Below, in pieces: positions 49,601 to 56,237 of a stretch of DNA of 58,223 nt. The translations under genes and the position numbers were made by a program. This stretch comes from Planctomycetales bacterium (lineage in GTDB: Bacteria; Planctomycetota; Planctomycetia; Isosphaerales; Isosphaeraceae), in NCBI GenBank assembly GCA_027452145.1, contig DAIDHB010000274.1, positions 1 to 58,223 on the forward strand. The letters run 5' to 3'. Every line of letters begins with the position of its first letter. The first letter of the stretch is position 1. The notes under the pieces were generated by a model. That model did not search any database. It had not been told where the DNA came from and was given only the letters and a program-made list of their open reading frames with translations.

Positions 49601-50260
49601 TCCCGGTGAGGCCGACAGGCCGTCGCTGGCCGGCGAGGCTGCGAGTATCGTGGCGGTCCCTGGCGCGGCGGACGCATAGGTCACCCGCATCACGAAGTCC
49701 CAGCCGTTCGACTCGGCCGAGACCACGAGCGAGTTTTGGTACACACCGAAGTCGCCGTATGTCGCACCCTGGAGGTTGAGCTTGCCGGCCAGGTTCGCCA
49801 TCGACCCCGTCTGGACGTCGTAGACGTTTGCCATGCCGACCGAATCGGCGGCCAGGTTATCGTAGAGCGACGACGTCCCGCTCGCCGGGTCGAAAGCATA
49901 CAACTGGCCGTTCGGCTGGAGCTCCAGCAGGTCGCCGGTTCCACCGATCGTCGGCAGGGTCGAGGAATTGACCTGACTCAGCGCACCCGGCGACGCGTTG
50001 CTCCCCGTCGTGCTGAAGACGCTCGGGCTGATCAGATAGCCGTTCGCCCCGACCTCGGCCACAGACTGCTGCTGGGTCAGGCCAGGGCTCGTACTGTTGT
50101 AGCTGACGTAGACATCTCCCGACGGGTCGAACGCAATCCCGGCAATTCCGGGAAACAGGTAGCTCAGTACGACGCGGGCCTCAAACTCAGCGAGCTGCGG
50201 GCAAAACGTCCGGCCGCGCCGAACACCGCGCGGCCCCGCGTGACGCAACCCTGAAGTCAT
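46658..50260 (-). CDS. Secreted S53 (sedolisin) peptidase with beta-propeller and Ig-like domains
   Basis: The protein has 1200 residues from the ATG at 50260; a TTG five codons earlier is in frame. The N-terminal motif LAEFEARVVLS is the planctomycete LExRxLLS-type tag of exported proteins. Residues about 30-370 form an NHL/propeller-like region (IAGIAFDPSGDVYVSYN) in place of a classic sedolisin pro-domain. The S53 domain (about 385-745) has Glu445 and Asp449 (GEASLDVEW) and the nucleophile Ser665 (GTSAASPIWAG). Two Ig-like repeats follow (about 750-960), then a Ser/Thr/Pro linker and a ~110-residue terminal domain. It probably degrades extracellular protein; acid activity is typical of the family. 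Confidence 0.9.
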   Translation of the reverse strand: MTSGLRHAGPRGVRRGRTFCPQLAEFEARVVLSYLFPGIAGIAFDPSGDVYVSYNSTSPGLTQQQSVAEVGANGYLISPSVFSTTGSNASPGALSQVNSSTLPTIGGTGDLLELQPNGQLYAFDPASGTSSLYDNLAADSVGMANVYDVQTGSMANLAGKLNLQGATYGDFGVYQNSLVVSAESNGWDFVMRVTYASAAPGTATILAASPASDGLSASPGGVAVDSQGTVLATMPYTPSGTSTAIHVPVGFNISYDAGASPSPFVANLGLSSVPNIQSGGIAVDSQDNFILAVKDSSLYGGGQGIVHINASLTAFLADPTPNAGAVPSAISYQNVSGTNYLAFTDTASDTYTVAGELPLFSGQVTPAQLIGAYGINKIQFPGPAGGTVAGTGAGQTIAIVEEGVDPTLAADLKTFDRYFGIPDPPSFQVVDQNGVATQNLSIVGEASLDVEWAHAIAPGASIVVYNAAYDPNNGTASVQNLLLAMQQASKLPGVSVVTLSYGITESSLAAAGLSQTAIDSYFTTPGVTFLAAAGDSGIYSSGTYTVAANYPAASPNVVSVGGTSIVIDAAGNYPGTGTSGELAWGSGVQSGVSGGGGGGLSSVESQPSWQAGVVPSSMNPNGARALPDVSMDSGSAQQYDVFASTLSGSSVSASAVGWLGDAGTSAASPIWAGLIAIADQGRAQLGGTPLTGYSQTLPALYSLPSSDYHDIIYGSNGYSATTGYDLATGLGTPVANLLVPDLAAYGLGTRMSIASQPPSSIAAGSPFGLTVDVLDSQGQPASSGTVTVALGTAPSGTVLGGTLTASVVNGVATFSGLTLNQAGTCTLTVSDVAISGSLTTSQIDVSSSVTATGTSSVALAGLPSSPTFGQPITLTATVSSSSSGTGVPTGSVTFADGSGVLGTVTLVNGVAQLTISLASVGSDTFTASYSGNDPAASASQTVTIGQAAPSIVWSAPANITVGTPLGSGQLDATANFDGTPLAGVMIYWPPAGTVLSVGNGRTLSVTFVPGNTTDFLTVSASVSIDVVPASSGGSPTPTPSPSPTPAPGPSPSSSSSTSTPSPGPSSSPGVATILGEQPVFRRKPNRRGKPVGPPILAGYRLQFSTSLGAAAADPANYQVSSVFTRRLRKTVEHVLHPIAGFSVTYSSATDSATIGLPAGAKLKKGGQIAVLSGVTGGTGESLAGTSVFAIAPGGKRITPS

Positions 50261-50275
50261 GGCTTGTATCCCCAA

Positions 50276-50580
50276 CGATAGTTGTCACCATGTTACCAAT
50301 CGCGTGTGGCGTTATTCAAGCGACAAGAATCGCGTGGTCGCAGGGACATCGTAGTTGACGGGGAAAAGCGCGCGCAGGGGAGGCAAAAATCATATTTGGC
50401 GAGCGGACGCAAAAGGAAAGAGGCCGTCGGCCTCGGGGCCGTCCGATCCAGAAAAGTCTAGCACGAAAGAGGCGCGAGGTGGGCTGGAAGTGCTCGGCCG
50501 GGGCGGATGCGGCGAGTCGATCTTCGGGTCGTGAGGATCGGCGCGGAGGAACCGCCGGGAGGGAGGTGGACGGGCGAGAG
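50276..50580. other. Intergenic stretch between the S53 gene and the tRNA-Leu fragment
   Basis: About 300 bp are of lower GC near 50280-50400. It should contain the promoter of the S53 peptidase gene on the minus strand, but I see no strong hexamers and no other feature. Confidence 0.5.
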
Positions 50581-50648
50581 TACCGAAGGTGGGACTTGAA
50601 CCCACACGGGTGTTACCCCACCGGATTTTGAGTCCGGCGCGTCTGCCA
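50581..50648 (-). pseudogene. 3' fragment of tRNA-Leu(CAA): attachment site of the right element
   Basis: On the minus strand the sequence shows part of a D arm (TGGCAGACGCG), a perfect anticodon arm (CCGGA-CTCAAAA-TCCGG, anticodon CAA), a long class-II variable arm, a perfect T arm (GTGGG-TTCAAGT-CCCAC), acceptor strand CTTCGGT and A73. The matching 5' acceptor (ACCGAAG) and first part of the D arm are missing upstream, where unrelated sequence begins. The gene is therefore broken and represents the displaced 3' end left by integration of an element lying to its right. A tRNA scan might call it falsely as intact. Confidence 0.75.
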
Positions 50649-50756
50649 CCGTCTCTGCCCTGGGCTGACGTTGAATTGACCTTGCATTACAAGGGTTTAG
50701 GTTGAACAAGCAACGCCTCGGCATTGTAGTCGGATGGGCCTGATACGGGCAAGATC

Positions 50757-50778
50757 TTCAGCAGTTTTTCAGCAGTTT
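50757..50778. repeat. Two tandem copies of TTCAGCAGTTT next to the attachment site
   Basis: Two perfect, adjacent 11-bp copies (50757-50767 and 50768-50778) lie about 110 bp inside the island end. Short direct repeats in this position are typical arm-type sites for integrase or excisionase, but that role is only inferred. Confidence 0.6.
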
Positions 50779-50956
50779 GGCCTCTCGTCCCTCCTGTCCG
50801 CGGACCTCGGACAGGACCAGTTTCCGAGCAGGTTGGTGCGGCAGCCCGTTCGGGGTCGGGACAAACCGCCGGCCTGGACGGCGTCGCGAGGGACGAGGGC
50901 ATGAGGATTCCCGACAGTTGCTCGCCGCGTGGAAGTGCCGAGCAGGGAGAAGACGG

Positions 50957-51145
50957 ATGTATGCCGTCGCGGAGTTCGCGCAGGCGGTGAGCAGGCCCGT
51001 TGGTCCGCTCATCATCCTCGGGGACGACGGGTCGATGTGCGGGTACCGGCCGATTCAGTTGGCCATGGAGCGATCGCGAGGGCGTTCGGATATCGAGCCG
51101 ATGCCGGCGCATGCGCCGGAGTTCATGGCGGCGGAATTCCTGTGA
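50957..51145 (+). CDS. Small hypothetical protein of the tRNA-Leu island
   Basis: The protein has 62 residues, beginning MYAVAEFAQAV, with GGGAGAAG about 6 bases before the ATG. The middle (GPLIILGDDGSMCGYRPIQL) could form a beta-hairpin. The codon usage and good ribosome-binding site support translation, but no family is recognised. An in-frame extension up to 50777 lacks a ribosome-binding site and has non-coding composition. It sits between the attachment site and the excisionase-like gene. Confidence 0.4.
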   Translation: MYAVAEFAQAVSRPVGPLIILGDDGSMCGYRPIQLAMERSRGRSDIEPMPAHAPEFMAAEFL

Positions 51146-51345
51146 CGCTGGATGAAATACGAGCCGTTATCCGTTTCGCACCCCCAGGCGGTCGCCCTTC
51201 CGTTTGAGGCCATCTGGCGCGAACGAGAGGCCACCCGGGAAGAACAGGAACGACCGAGTCATTTCTTCCACCGACCGGATCTCCCGTTCCCGCAGTATTC
51301 ACGTTCCGAGGAAGCCAGAGCCGCATGTCTCCGGCACCGCACTGT

Positions 51346-51621
51346 TCAACGGCGGCGCGGGTCCTCCCTCAGGCCCTCGCGCTGATACCGCGCCAGCTCG
51401 TCGTGACTCACCACCCACGCGGGGAAGGCGCCCCTCCCGCTCCTGCGCTTCTCGGCCTGGACCCGCCCGAGCCGGCACCACTCGCGGACGGTGAACTCGG
51501 CCTTGCCCACGATCCGCGCGACCTCGTCGGTCGTGTACCAGTCCTTCACGGCCTGCCGCTCCACCAGGGCCGTCAGCATCCCCTCGATCCGATCCAGCCG
51601 CCGCTCGAGCTCAAGGTCCAT
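51346..51621 (-). CDS. Excisionase-family helix-turn-helix DNA-binding protein
   Basis: The protein has 91 residues from the ATG at 51621. A short coiled-coil (RRLDRIEGMLTALVERQ, 7-23) precedes a MerR/excisionase-type winged helix: WYTTDEVARIVGKAEFTVRE then WCRLGRVQAEKR, where the wing follows the Arg-rich turn. The tail ends in DELARYQREGL. An in-frame ATG at 51669 would add 16 residues. Proteins of this kind recur in planctomycete genomes near mobile DNA. It could be the directionality factor of the island or a local regulator. Confidence 0.8.
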   Translation of the reverse strand: MDLELERRLDRIEGMLTALVERQAVKDWYTTDEVARIVGKAEFTVREWCRLGRVQAEKRRSGRGAFPAWVVSHDELARYQREGLREDPRRR

Positions 51622-52771
51622 CGTCGTCCTTGCCCCTTCCTCGCACGTCTGTTGCCGGTGTTCTCCCATGGTTCGTCCTTTCCATCTCGCTCGACGATCA
51701 GGCTGTCGGCGGCTCCAGGTCGCCATCCGGGCCGTTACTCGGCTTGCCCCGGCTGTTGGCGGCATCTCATCGGCTCCCGCCCGGGAGCCCCGTCGGCACT
51801 GCCAACCCCCCGGCCGTCGAAGCTGTCGGCAGCGTCGATCGTAGATCCAAGCGTTGATCCACCGAAACCCCGGTCGTCGCCGGAGGAGCTTGGATCGCCC
51901 GAAGCCGGGGGTAATTGGAGTCAAAGTGCGTGCAAGAAGTCTCCGAACAGGGTCCGCGAAAACACGGTGATCGGCGACATCATCGGGGCACGCCCGACAC
52001 CCGAAGTTCCCTAAGGTTAGGAGAAATTCATTCGCATTCGGCGACGCGGACGCCGCGGCCACCTTGGGGCGAGTGAAGCGGTGGTCGGCGGCGACGAGGG
52101 GCGATCTGCCGCGTCGGGGAAGAGCCGCACGGCCCGCTTTGTGCCGATCGTGGACAGAATCGGCCTCACGCGACGATCGGCTGCGACCCCAAAGGACGGC
52201 GCGGTCGTGGCGCGGCTCGCCCATCGAGCACGACGGCAACCCCGGCCGAATGGCGGACGGAATCCGATGAGCACCGAGGCGGAAGGCGCCCGGCCTCTCG
52301 GGAGATGCCCGCCCTGCCCCGAAACGTGCGTGCCCGACCTCGCAGGTCGAGATCGGGGGATCGATCGGGGGGTCGTTGCCAGTGGCGCTTGCCGGTGAGA
52401 GTCCGCCATCGCGGGGTCGCCGGCGTACTCCCGGTTACGCCCATTCGGCTCGGATGAGGCAGGGCGCGTCGCCAGCGAGATCGCCTCCGGGCCATCCACC
52501 TCGGGACTCCCATCGATGCGAAGGCTTGATAACACGGCGACCGACGACGCCGACGGTTCGGTGGGCCGCCGTGCGGCGGGCGCGTGCAGGCGAATGATCG
52601 TTCGGCCGGCTTCCCCCGCGATTTGCGGTGGATCGCCTTCGGGGCTACTGTCGTTCGCGGGCCGTCACCTGCCGTAGATCAGCGGCGGGAGGCCCGCTGA
52701 CAGGAGCGGATCGAACGACCCACGATCCCGGGCCGGCGACGCCGGCCGGGCCATAACCGGAGGAAATTGAC
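51622..52771. other. Gene-poor stretch of the island
   Basis: About 1.1 kb have only weak frames. One short plus-strand frame from the ATG at 52267 (43 residues, RCPPCPETC motif, GGACGG upstream) is conceivable but unsupported. The stretch holds the left copy of the 14-bp inverted repeat at 52009. No RNA gene or IS remnant is recognised. Confidence 0.5.
52009..52022 (+). repeat. Left copy of distant inverted repeat CCCTAAGGTTAGGA
   Basis: This exact 14-mer recurs in reverse complement at 55880-55893. It contains the palindrome CCTAAGGTTAGG-like core (CCTAA/TTAGG), and similarity extends a few bases either side (TTCCC before, GAAAT or GAAT after). AT-rich blocks of this kind stand out in the GC-rich surroundings. 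Confidence 0.8.
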
Positions 52772-53173
52772 TTGCACGGCGGAATCAACAGCCTCGAATC
52801 GTACGCCACCATCCGTCCCGCGGGGCGCGCCGTACCACGCCAACCGCTCGTCACGGCGGGTGACGGCCGGCCCGTCGCGGAGCGGCCGCCCTGGCTCACC
52901 CAGGAGGAATTGCGGACCTATGCCGAGCTCAGGGCGCGCCAGGCCCGTCTCGCCGACGACATCCGGGCGAGGCGAGCCGAGCTGATCCGGCGGCTCGCCG
53001 CCGACGCCCCGATCGAGCCGGGTGCATACCACGCCACCCTTCGGAGTTACTCGCAGCGGTTGCTCACGAAGACCCGACTTGCGGAGATCCTCAGCGAGGA
53101 CGAGATCGAGGATCTCCGCGCCCGCGTCGAGCCGACCCAGCGACTCGAGCTGCGAGTCACCTGCCGCGGGTAA
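52772..53173 (+). CDS. Coiled-coil hypothetical protein upstream of the helicase-like gene
   Basis: The protein has 133 residues from a TTG start, chosen because GGAGGA (52759-52764) sits 7 bases upstream. After about 35 disordered residues, 45-85 is strongly helical and charged (LRTYAELRARQARLADDIRA) and probably coiled-coil. A second helical part is EDEIEDLRARVEPTQRL. No enzymatic motif, Cys cluster or membrane segment is present. It lies 268 bp before the dead-helicase-like gene inside the inverted-repeat pair, so the two may form a unit. No family is recognised. Confidence 0.65.
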   Translation: MHGGINSLESYATIRPAGRAVPRQPLVTAGDGRPVAERPPWLTQEELRTYAELRARQARLADDIRARRAELIRRLAADAPIEPGAYHATLRSYSQRLLTKTRLAEILSEDEIEDLRARVEPTQRLELRVTCRG

Positions 53174-53440
53174 AATCTGACGGCGGCCGCGTCCTGGCGA
53201 AGGCGCGGGTGCCCAAGTGTGGTCGTTCGACGGCGTCCGTCCGGTCCCGCGGGGTCGCGACGCGGCGCCGCCGGCCGGCCGCGGGGCCCGCCGCGGAGGT
53301 AGGGGCCTCAGCCGGCACATCGCCGTCCGGCGCCCATTCCAACGGTGCGGCCCTTGCCCCGACCGGGTTGCTCAGCCCGACCGTCCGGACAACGGACAGG
53401 CGCCGAACCAACATTGCCCAACTTCGGGGTGGACCGGAAC

Positions 53441-54892
53441 GTGGAGACGACGTCGATCAATTCCGGGCGGTCCGGCATCGATGCGGCGATCCGCGGGCCT
53501 GCCCTGCTGATCCGTGACCACGGCGGCCACGCCACGCTCCGGCGGCCGCAGCGCGAGCTGCTGGCCGCGCTCGCGGCGGAACTCGCTGTTGTGCGGCGCG
53601 ACTTCGCTGTGGACGCCCGGAGCGGCCTCCGCCGCGTCCACCAGACCGAGACGCTCTTCGAGATCGACGCAGCCGGCGAGCTGCACGTCCCCTCGGGACT
53701 GGTATCTCGACTGGTCGCGGCCGCCGGCAGGGCCGGCTACTCGGTCGATGTCCAGGACGGCGGCAACCGGGTCGTTCCAGCTTCAATGGTGGACCTCGTC
53801 GGCGAGCGCGAGGACATCGTCCGGCTCGCAGCCGCCCTCGCCGGCAGCCGGAGGGGCGTCCTGGCCGCCCGCTCGCGCGACCATCGGCTCGCCGCGCTGC
53901 GGCTGATCATCCGCCTGTTACAGGACGGCAAGATCATGATCATCGCGTCGACGCTGGCCGAGCCGAAGAAGATCGCCCGGGATTTGTCGTCTCGGACCGC
54001 GGAGCCGAGCGGCTGCTTCACTCGCCAGCTCAACCGGTCCGATGTCCGTGTCCAGGTCGGGACCCTCGGCGGCCTGGACCCGACCGTCGCGGGCGTCGTC
54101 GTCTTTGCCGACGCGAGGCAGGCGCTGCATGCGCGGGCCCGCCGCGACCTTGCCTCCCTCGGTCGCCAGCGGATCTACGGGCTGTTCGACGATCGCGACT
54201 GGCTGGGCCGCCGCGAGCGGCTCCTGATCGAGGCCGGCATCGGGCCGGTCATCGGCCGGCTCGGCGCCGCGGACGAGTTCCCGGTCGTGCTCCGGGCTGT
54301 ATTCGCTGACTGGACCGGCGGCGAGCTGCCGGATCTCCAGCTGGGCCTCCAGTGGAAGAGGCGATCGATCTGGCACAACCCCGCGCGGAACGCGGCGATC
54401 GCGCGGCTCGCCTCGGCCCTCGACGCGGGCGACGATGCCCCGCTCTGGGAGCACGGGCTGTTCCTCGACCGGGAAGGAGCCGCGAGGCCGCCCGCCGACC
54501 CGGCGGTCGTCGTGCTGGTCGAGGCGCCCGAGCACGCCCGCGGCCTGGCGCAACTCCTGCCGGGGTGGACCGTGCTGTCTGCCGAGCGGCATGACGCCGC
54601 GGCCGCCGAGGCGCGGGCGGGCACGCCGAGCCGGGGGTATCGTGAGGGAGCGGCGAGGCGGGCGATCGCTACTTGGCTTTATGCCCGCGATCGGGGCCGA
54701 GTCGAGGCCGACATCGTGCTGCGGGCCGACGGCACCCCCTGGCCACTGTATGTCGGACTCGCACCGCCCGGGCCGCGGGCCGAGGGCCGGGCCGTGCTCC
54801 TGGTTGATCTCGCCGACGACCAGGACCGGACCGCCCGGGCCGCGACGAACGCCAGGCGGGCCGATTACCAGGACCGCGGCTGGGTCCCGTGA
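53441..54892 (+). CDS. SF2 helicase-like protein with all ATPase motifs degenerate
   Basis: The protein has 483 residues from GTG 53441, with GGGGTGG upstream; an in-frame ATG at 53345 adds a low-complexity 32-residue lead. The layout follows phage-type SF2 helicases: an N-terminal LHVPSGLVSRLVAAAGRAGY segment (residues ~80-110), then a strand-helix pattern like the helicase core. The motifs are gone: where GxGKT is expected the sequence is LAARSRDHRLAALRLI, where DEAH is expected it is VVVFADARQ, and motif III (SAT) reads LFDDRDWLG before GIGPVIGRL. It is therefore predicted not to hydrolyse ATP. The C-terminal 150 residues are unassigned. A binding or scaffolding role with the nearby reverse transcriptase is speculative. 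Confidence 0.7.
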   Translation: METTSINSGRSGIDAAIRGPALLIRDHGGHATLRRPQRELLAALAAELAVVRRDFAVDARSGLRRVHQTETLFEIDAAGELHVPSGLVSRLVAAAGRAGYSVDVQDGGNRVVPASMVDLVGEREDIVRLAAALAGSRRGVLAARSRDHRLAALRLIIRLLQDGKIMIIASTLAEPKKIARDLSSRTAEPSGCFTRQLNRSDVRVQVGTLGGLDPTVAGVVVFADARQALHARARRDLASLGRQRIYGLFDDRDWLGRRERLLIEAGIGPVIGRLGAADEFPVVLRAVFADWTGGELPDLQLGLQWKRRSIWHNPARNAAIARLASALDAGDDAPLWEHGLFLDREGAARPPADPAVVVLVEAPEHARGLAQLLPGWTVLSAERHDAAAAEARAGTPSRGYREGAARRAIATWLYARDRGRVEADIVLRADGTPWPLYVGLAPPGPRAEGRAVLLVDLADDQDRTARAATNARRADYQDRGWVP

Positions 54893-55088
54893 CGGGGTCG
54901 TAGGAGCAGAGCGAGGGGCGGCCGCGATAGCCCGGGCCCGATGAACGACTCGATCGACGCAGCGATCGCCCGGTGACTTGCTTTCGGAAATCCGCCGGAC
55001 GAGTCCGATTCTCGGACCAATCGACGCGAGGCCGTTCGACATCGGCTCCATGGGCACGGCATCGGCTCGGAGGATGCCGCCCGGGCAT

Positions 55089-55319
55089 TCAGCCGGTCGG
55101 TGCTTCCGCGACCCTGTCGATCACGGCCCACGCCGCCCGGCGCTGGTCGGACAATCCAGTCAAAGAACATCCCCGAATCTGCTCGCGGACCAGCCGGACC
55201 GCGTCTTCGGACTGTACGACATGAACCTCCGCGGCGATAGCCCGCGACCACCGGACGCCTCCCGCGCCCTCTTGCTCGTAACTCGACGAGGACCAGGCAG
55301 ATGTCGGAACGGACAGCAA
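55089..55319 (-). pseudogene. Coding-like minus-strand frame without a normal start
   Basis: Reading from a TTG at 55319 gives 76 residues that look protein-like (AEVHVVQSEDAVRLVREQIR, then LTGLSDQRRAAWAVIDRVAEAP). The same frame stays open and coding-like upstream to about 55500 (FRLADAGRQEPGRRPLRIAA) but offers no ATG, GTG or TTG there. It may be the 3' part of a decayed gene. I recognise no family, and confidence is low. Confidence 0.3.
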
Positions 55320-55879
55320 CGTCCAGCCGCTATCATCGGCGGCGATCCGCAGCGGACGGCGACCCGGCTCCTGCCGTCCCGCGTCGGCCAGGCGGAAAGT
55401 CGATCCCGCCGAGGCTCGGACCGCCAGCTCGCGATCGCCCGGCCCGTCGCGCCGTCCGGCAGCGACCGCCGTCGGACTGTCGGCAGGAGATCTCCCGGTT
55501 GTCCGCGACGGTCGGTCCCTGGGACCGGGCCCAGGTCGACAGCCCCGAGGGCGCCGGTCGTCGGGGGCATCGTAGCCGACGGGGCCGCGAGCCCGCGCAT
55601 CGCCCCGACGGGGGCGGCCACGGACCCGGCCCGCGGCCGACCGCCCCCTGCCCCGTTTACGGCGGTCGCGACCGAGGGCGATCGACTTCCTCTCGCGCCG
55701 GCTCGCGCCGACGATGCCGCGAGCTGACCTTCAGGGCGGCAATTACCGGCAATTCGTCCGACAAGCGGACGGGGGCGCGGGGCCGCCGGTGCCGCGGTGA
55801 ACCTGACGGTATTGGCCTCGACGGGGTCACGCGGGTCGGGCGGTCCCGGCCGTGATGCGGCGGCGCCCCCGGCGATTCT

Positions 55880-55893
55880 TCCTAACCTTAGGG
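55880..55893 (-). repeat. Right copy of distant inverted repeat CCCTAAGGTTAGGA
   Basis: This is the reverse complement of 52009-52022. The two copies face each other over 3.9 kb that include the coiled-coil gene and the helicase-like gene. The inward flanks are also alike (GAAATTC against AGAATC). Confidence 0.8.
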
Positions 55894-56105
55894 GAATCGG
55901 GCCGGGCCGCCGGCCGCGTGCCGCGTCTCGGTCGCGGCCAGGCCGAGGCGCGGGAGCTCGCCAAGCGACGCGGGACGAATCGAGTAGCCGCCCCCGGATC
56001 GGGCCGTGGGAGCCGGGAAGGATCTGCCTCGTTCGGTCCGTCCGCGACCTTTCGTCCGGTGCGAAGACGGCTGGCGTTGCGTCAAACCGGCCGAATCGCT
56101 CGGAT

Positions 56106-56140
56106 GATCGTGCGACCGGACGATCAACCACGCGGTGGTT
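56106..56140 (+). ncRNA. Candidate structured RNA: twin hairpins before the RT gene
   Basis: Two adjacent perfect stems occur: GATCGT-N8-ACGATC (56106-56125) and AACCAC-GCG-GTGGTT (56126-56140), sharing almost no spacer. They sit about 100 bp upstream of the reverse transcriptase start, where retrons and other RT systems place their RNA. The extent of any RNA is unknown, and short GC-rich stems arise by chance. Confidence 0.3.
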
Positions 56141-56237
56141 GCCGCCGGTCCGAGGCATCGCCTTGAGGTAGATGCCGGGAACCCTCTGGCTGCGGATCGG
56201 CCGGGTGCGTACCGGGCGATTCAGAAAGGAAAACGTC

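Larger units (their letters stand above)
54893..56237. other. Long non-coding stretch upstream of the reverse transcriptase
   Basis: About 1.35 kb lie between the helicase-like gene and the RT. The frames here look random. One minus-strand stretch (55089-55319 and beyond) looks coding but lacks a start. The right inverted repeat is at 55880-55893, and two clean hairpins lie 100-130 bp before the RT start. It could hold a structured non-coding RNA. Confidence 0.55.

Noticed and set aside
50581..50720. An intact tRNA-Leu(CAA) gene.
   Set aside because: The 3' acceptor strand CTTCGGT has no complementary ACCGAAG upstream, and the D arm is incomplete. Only the 3' part is present.
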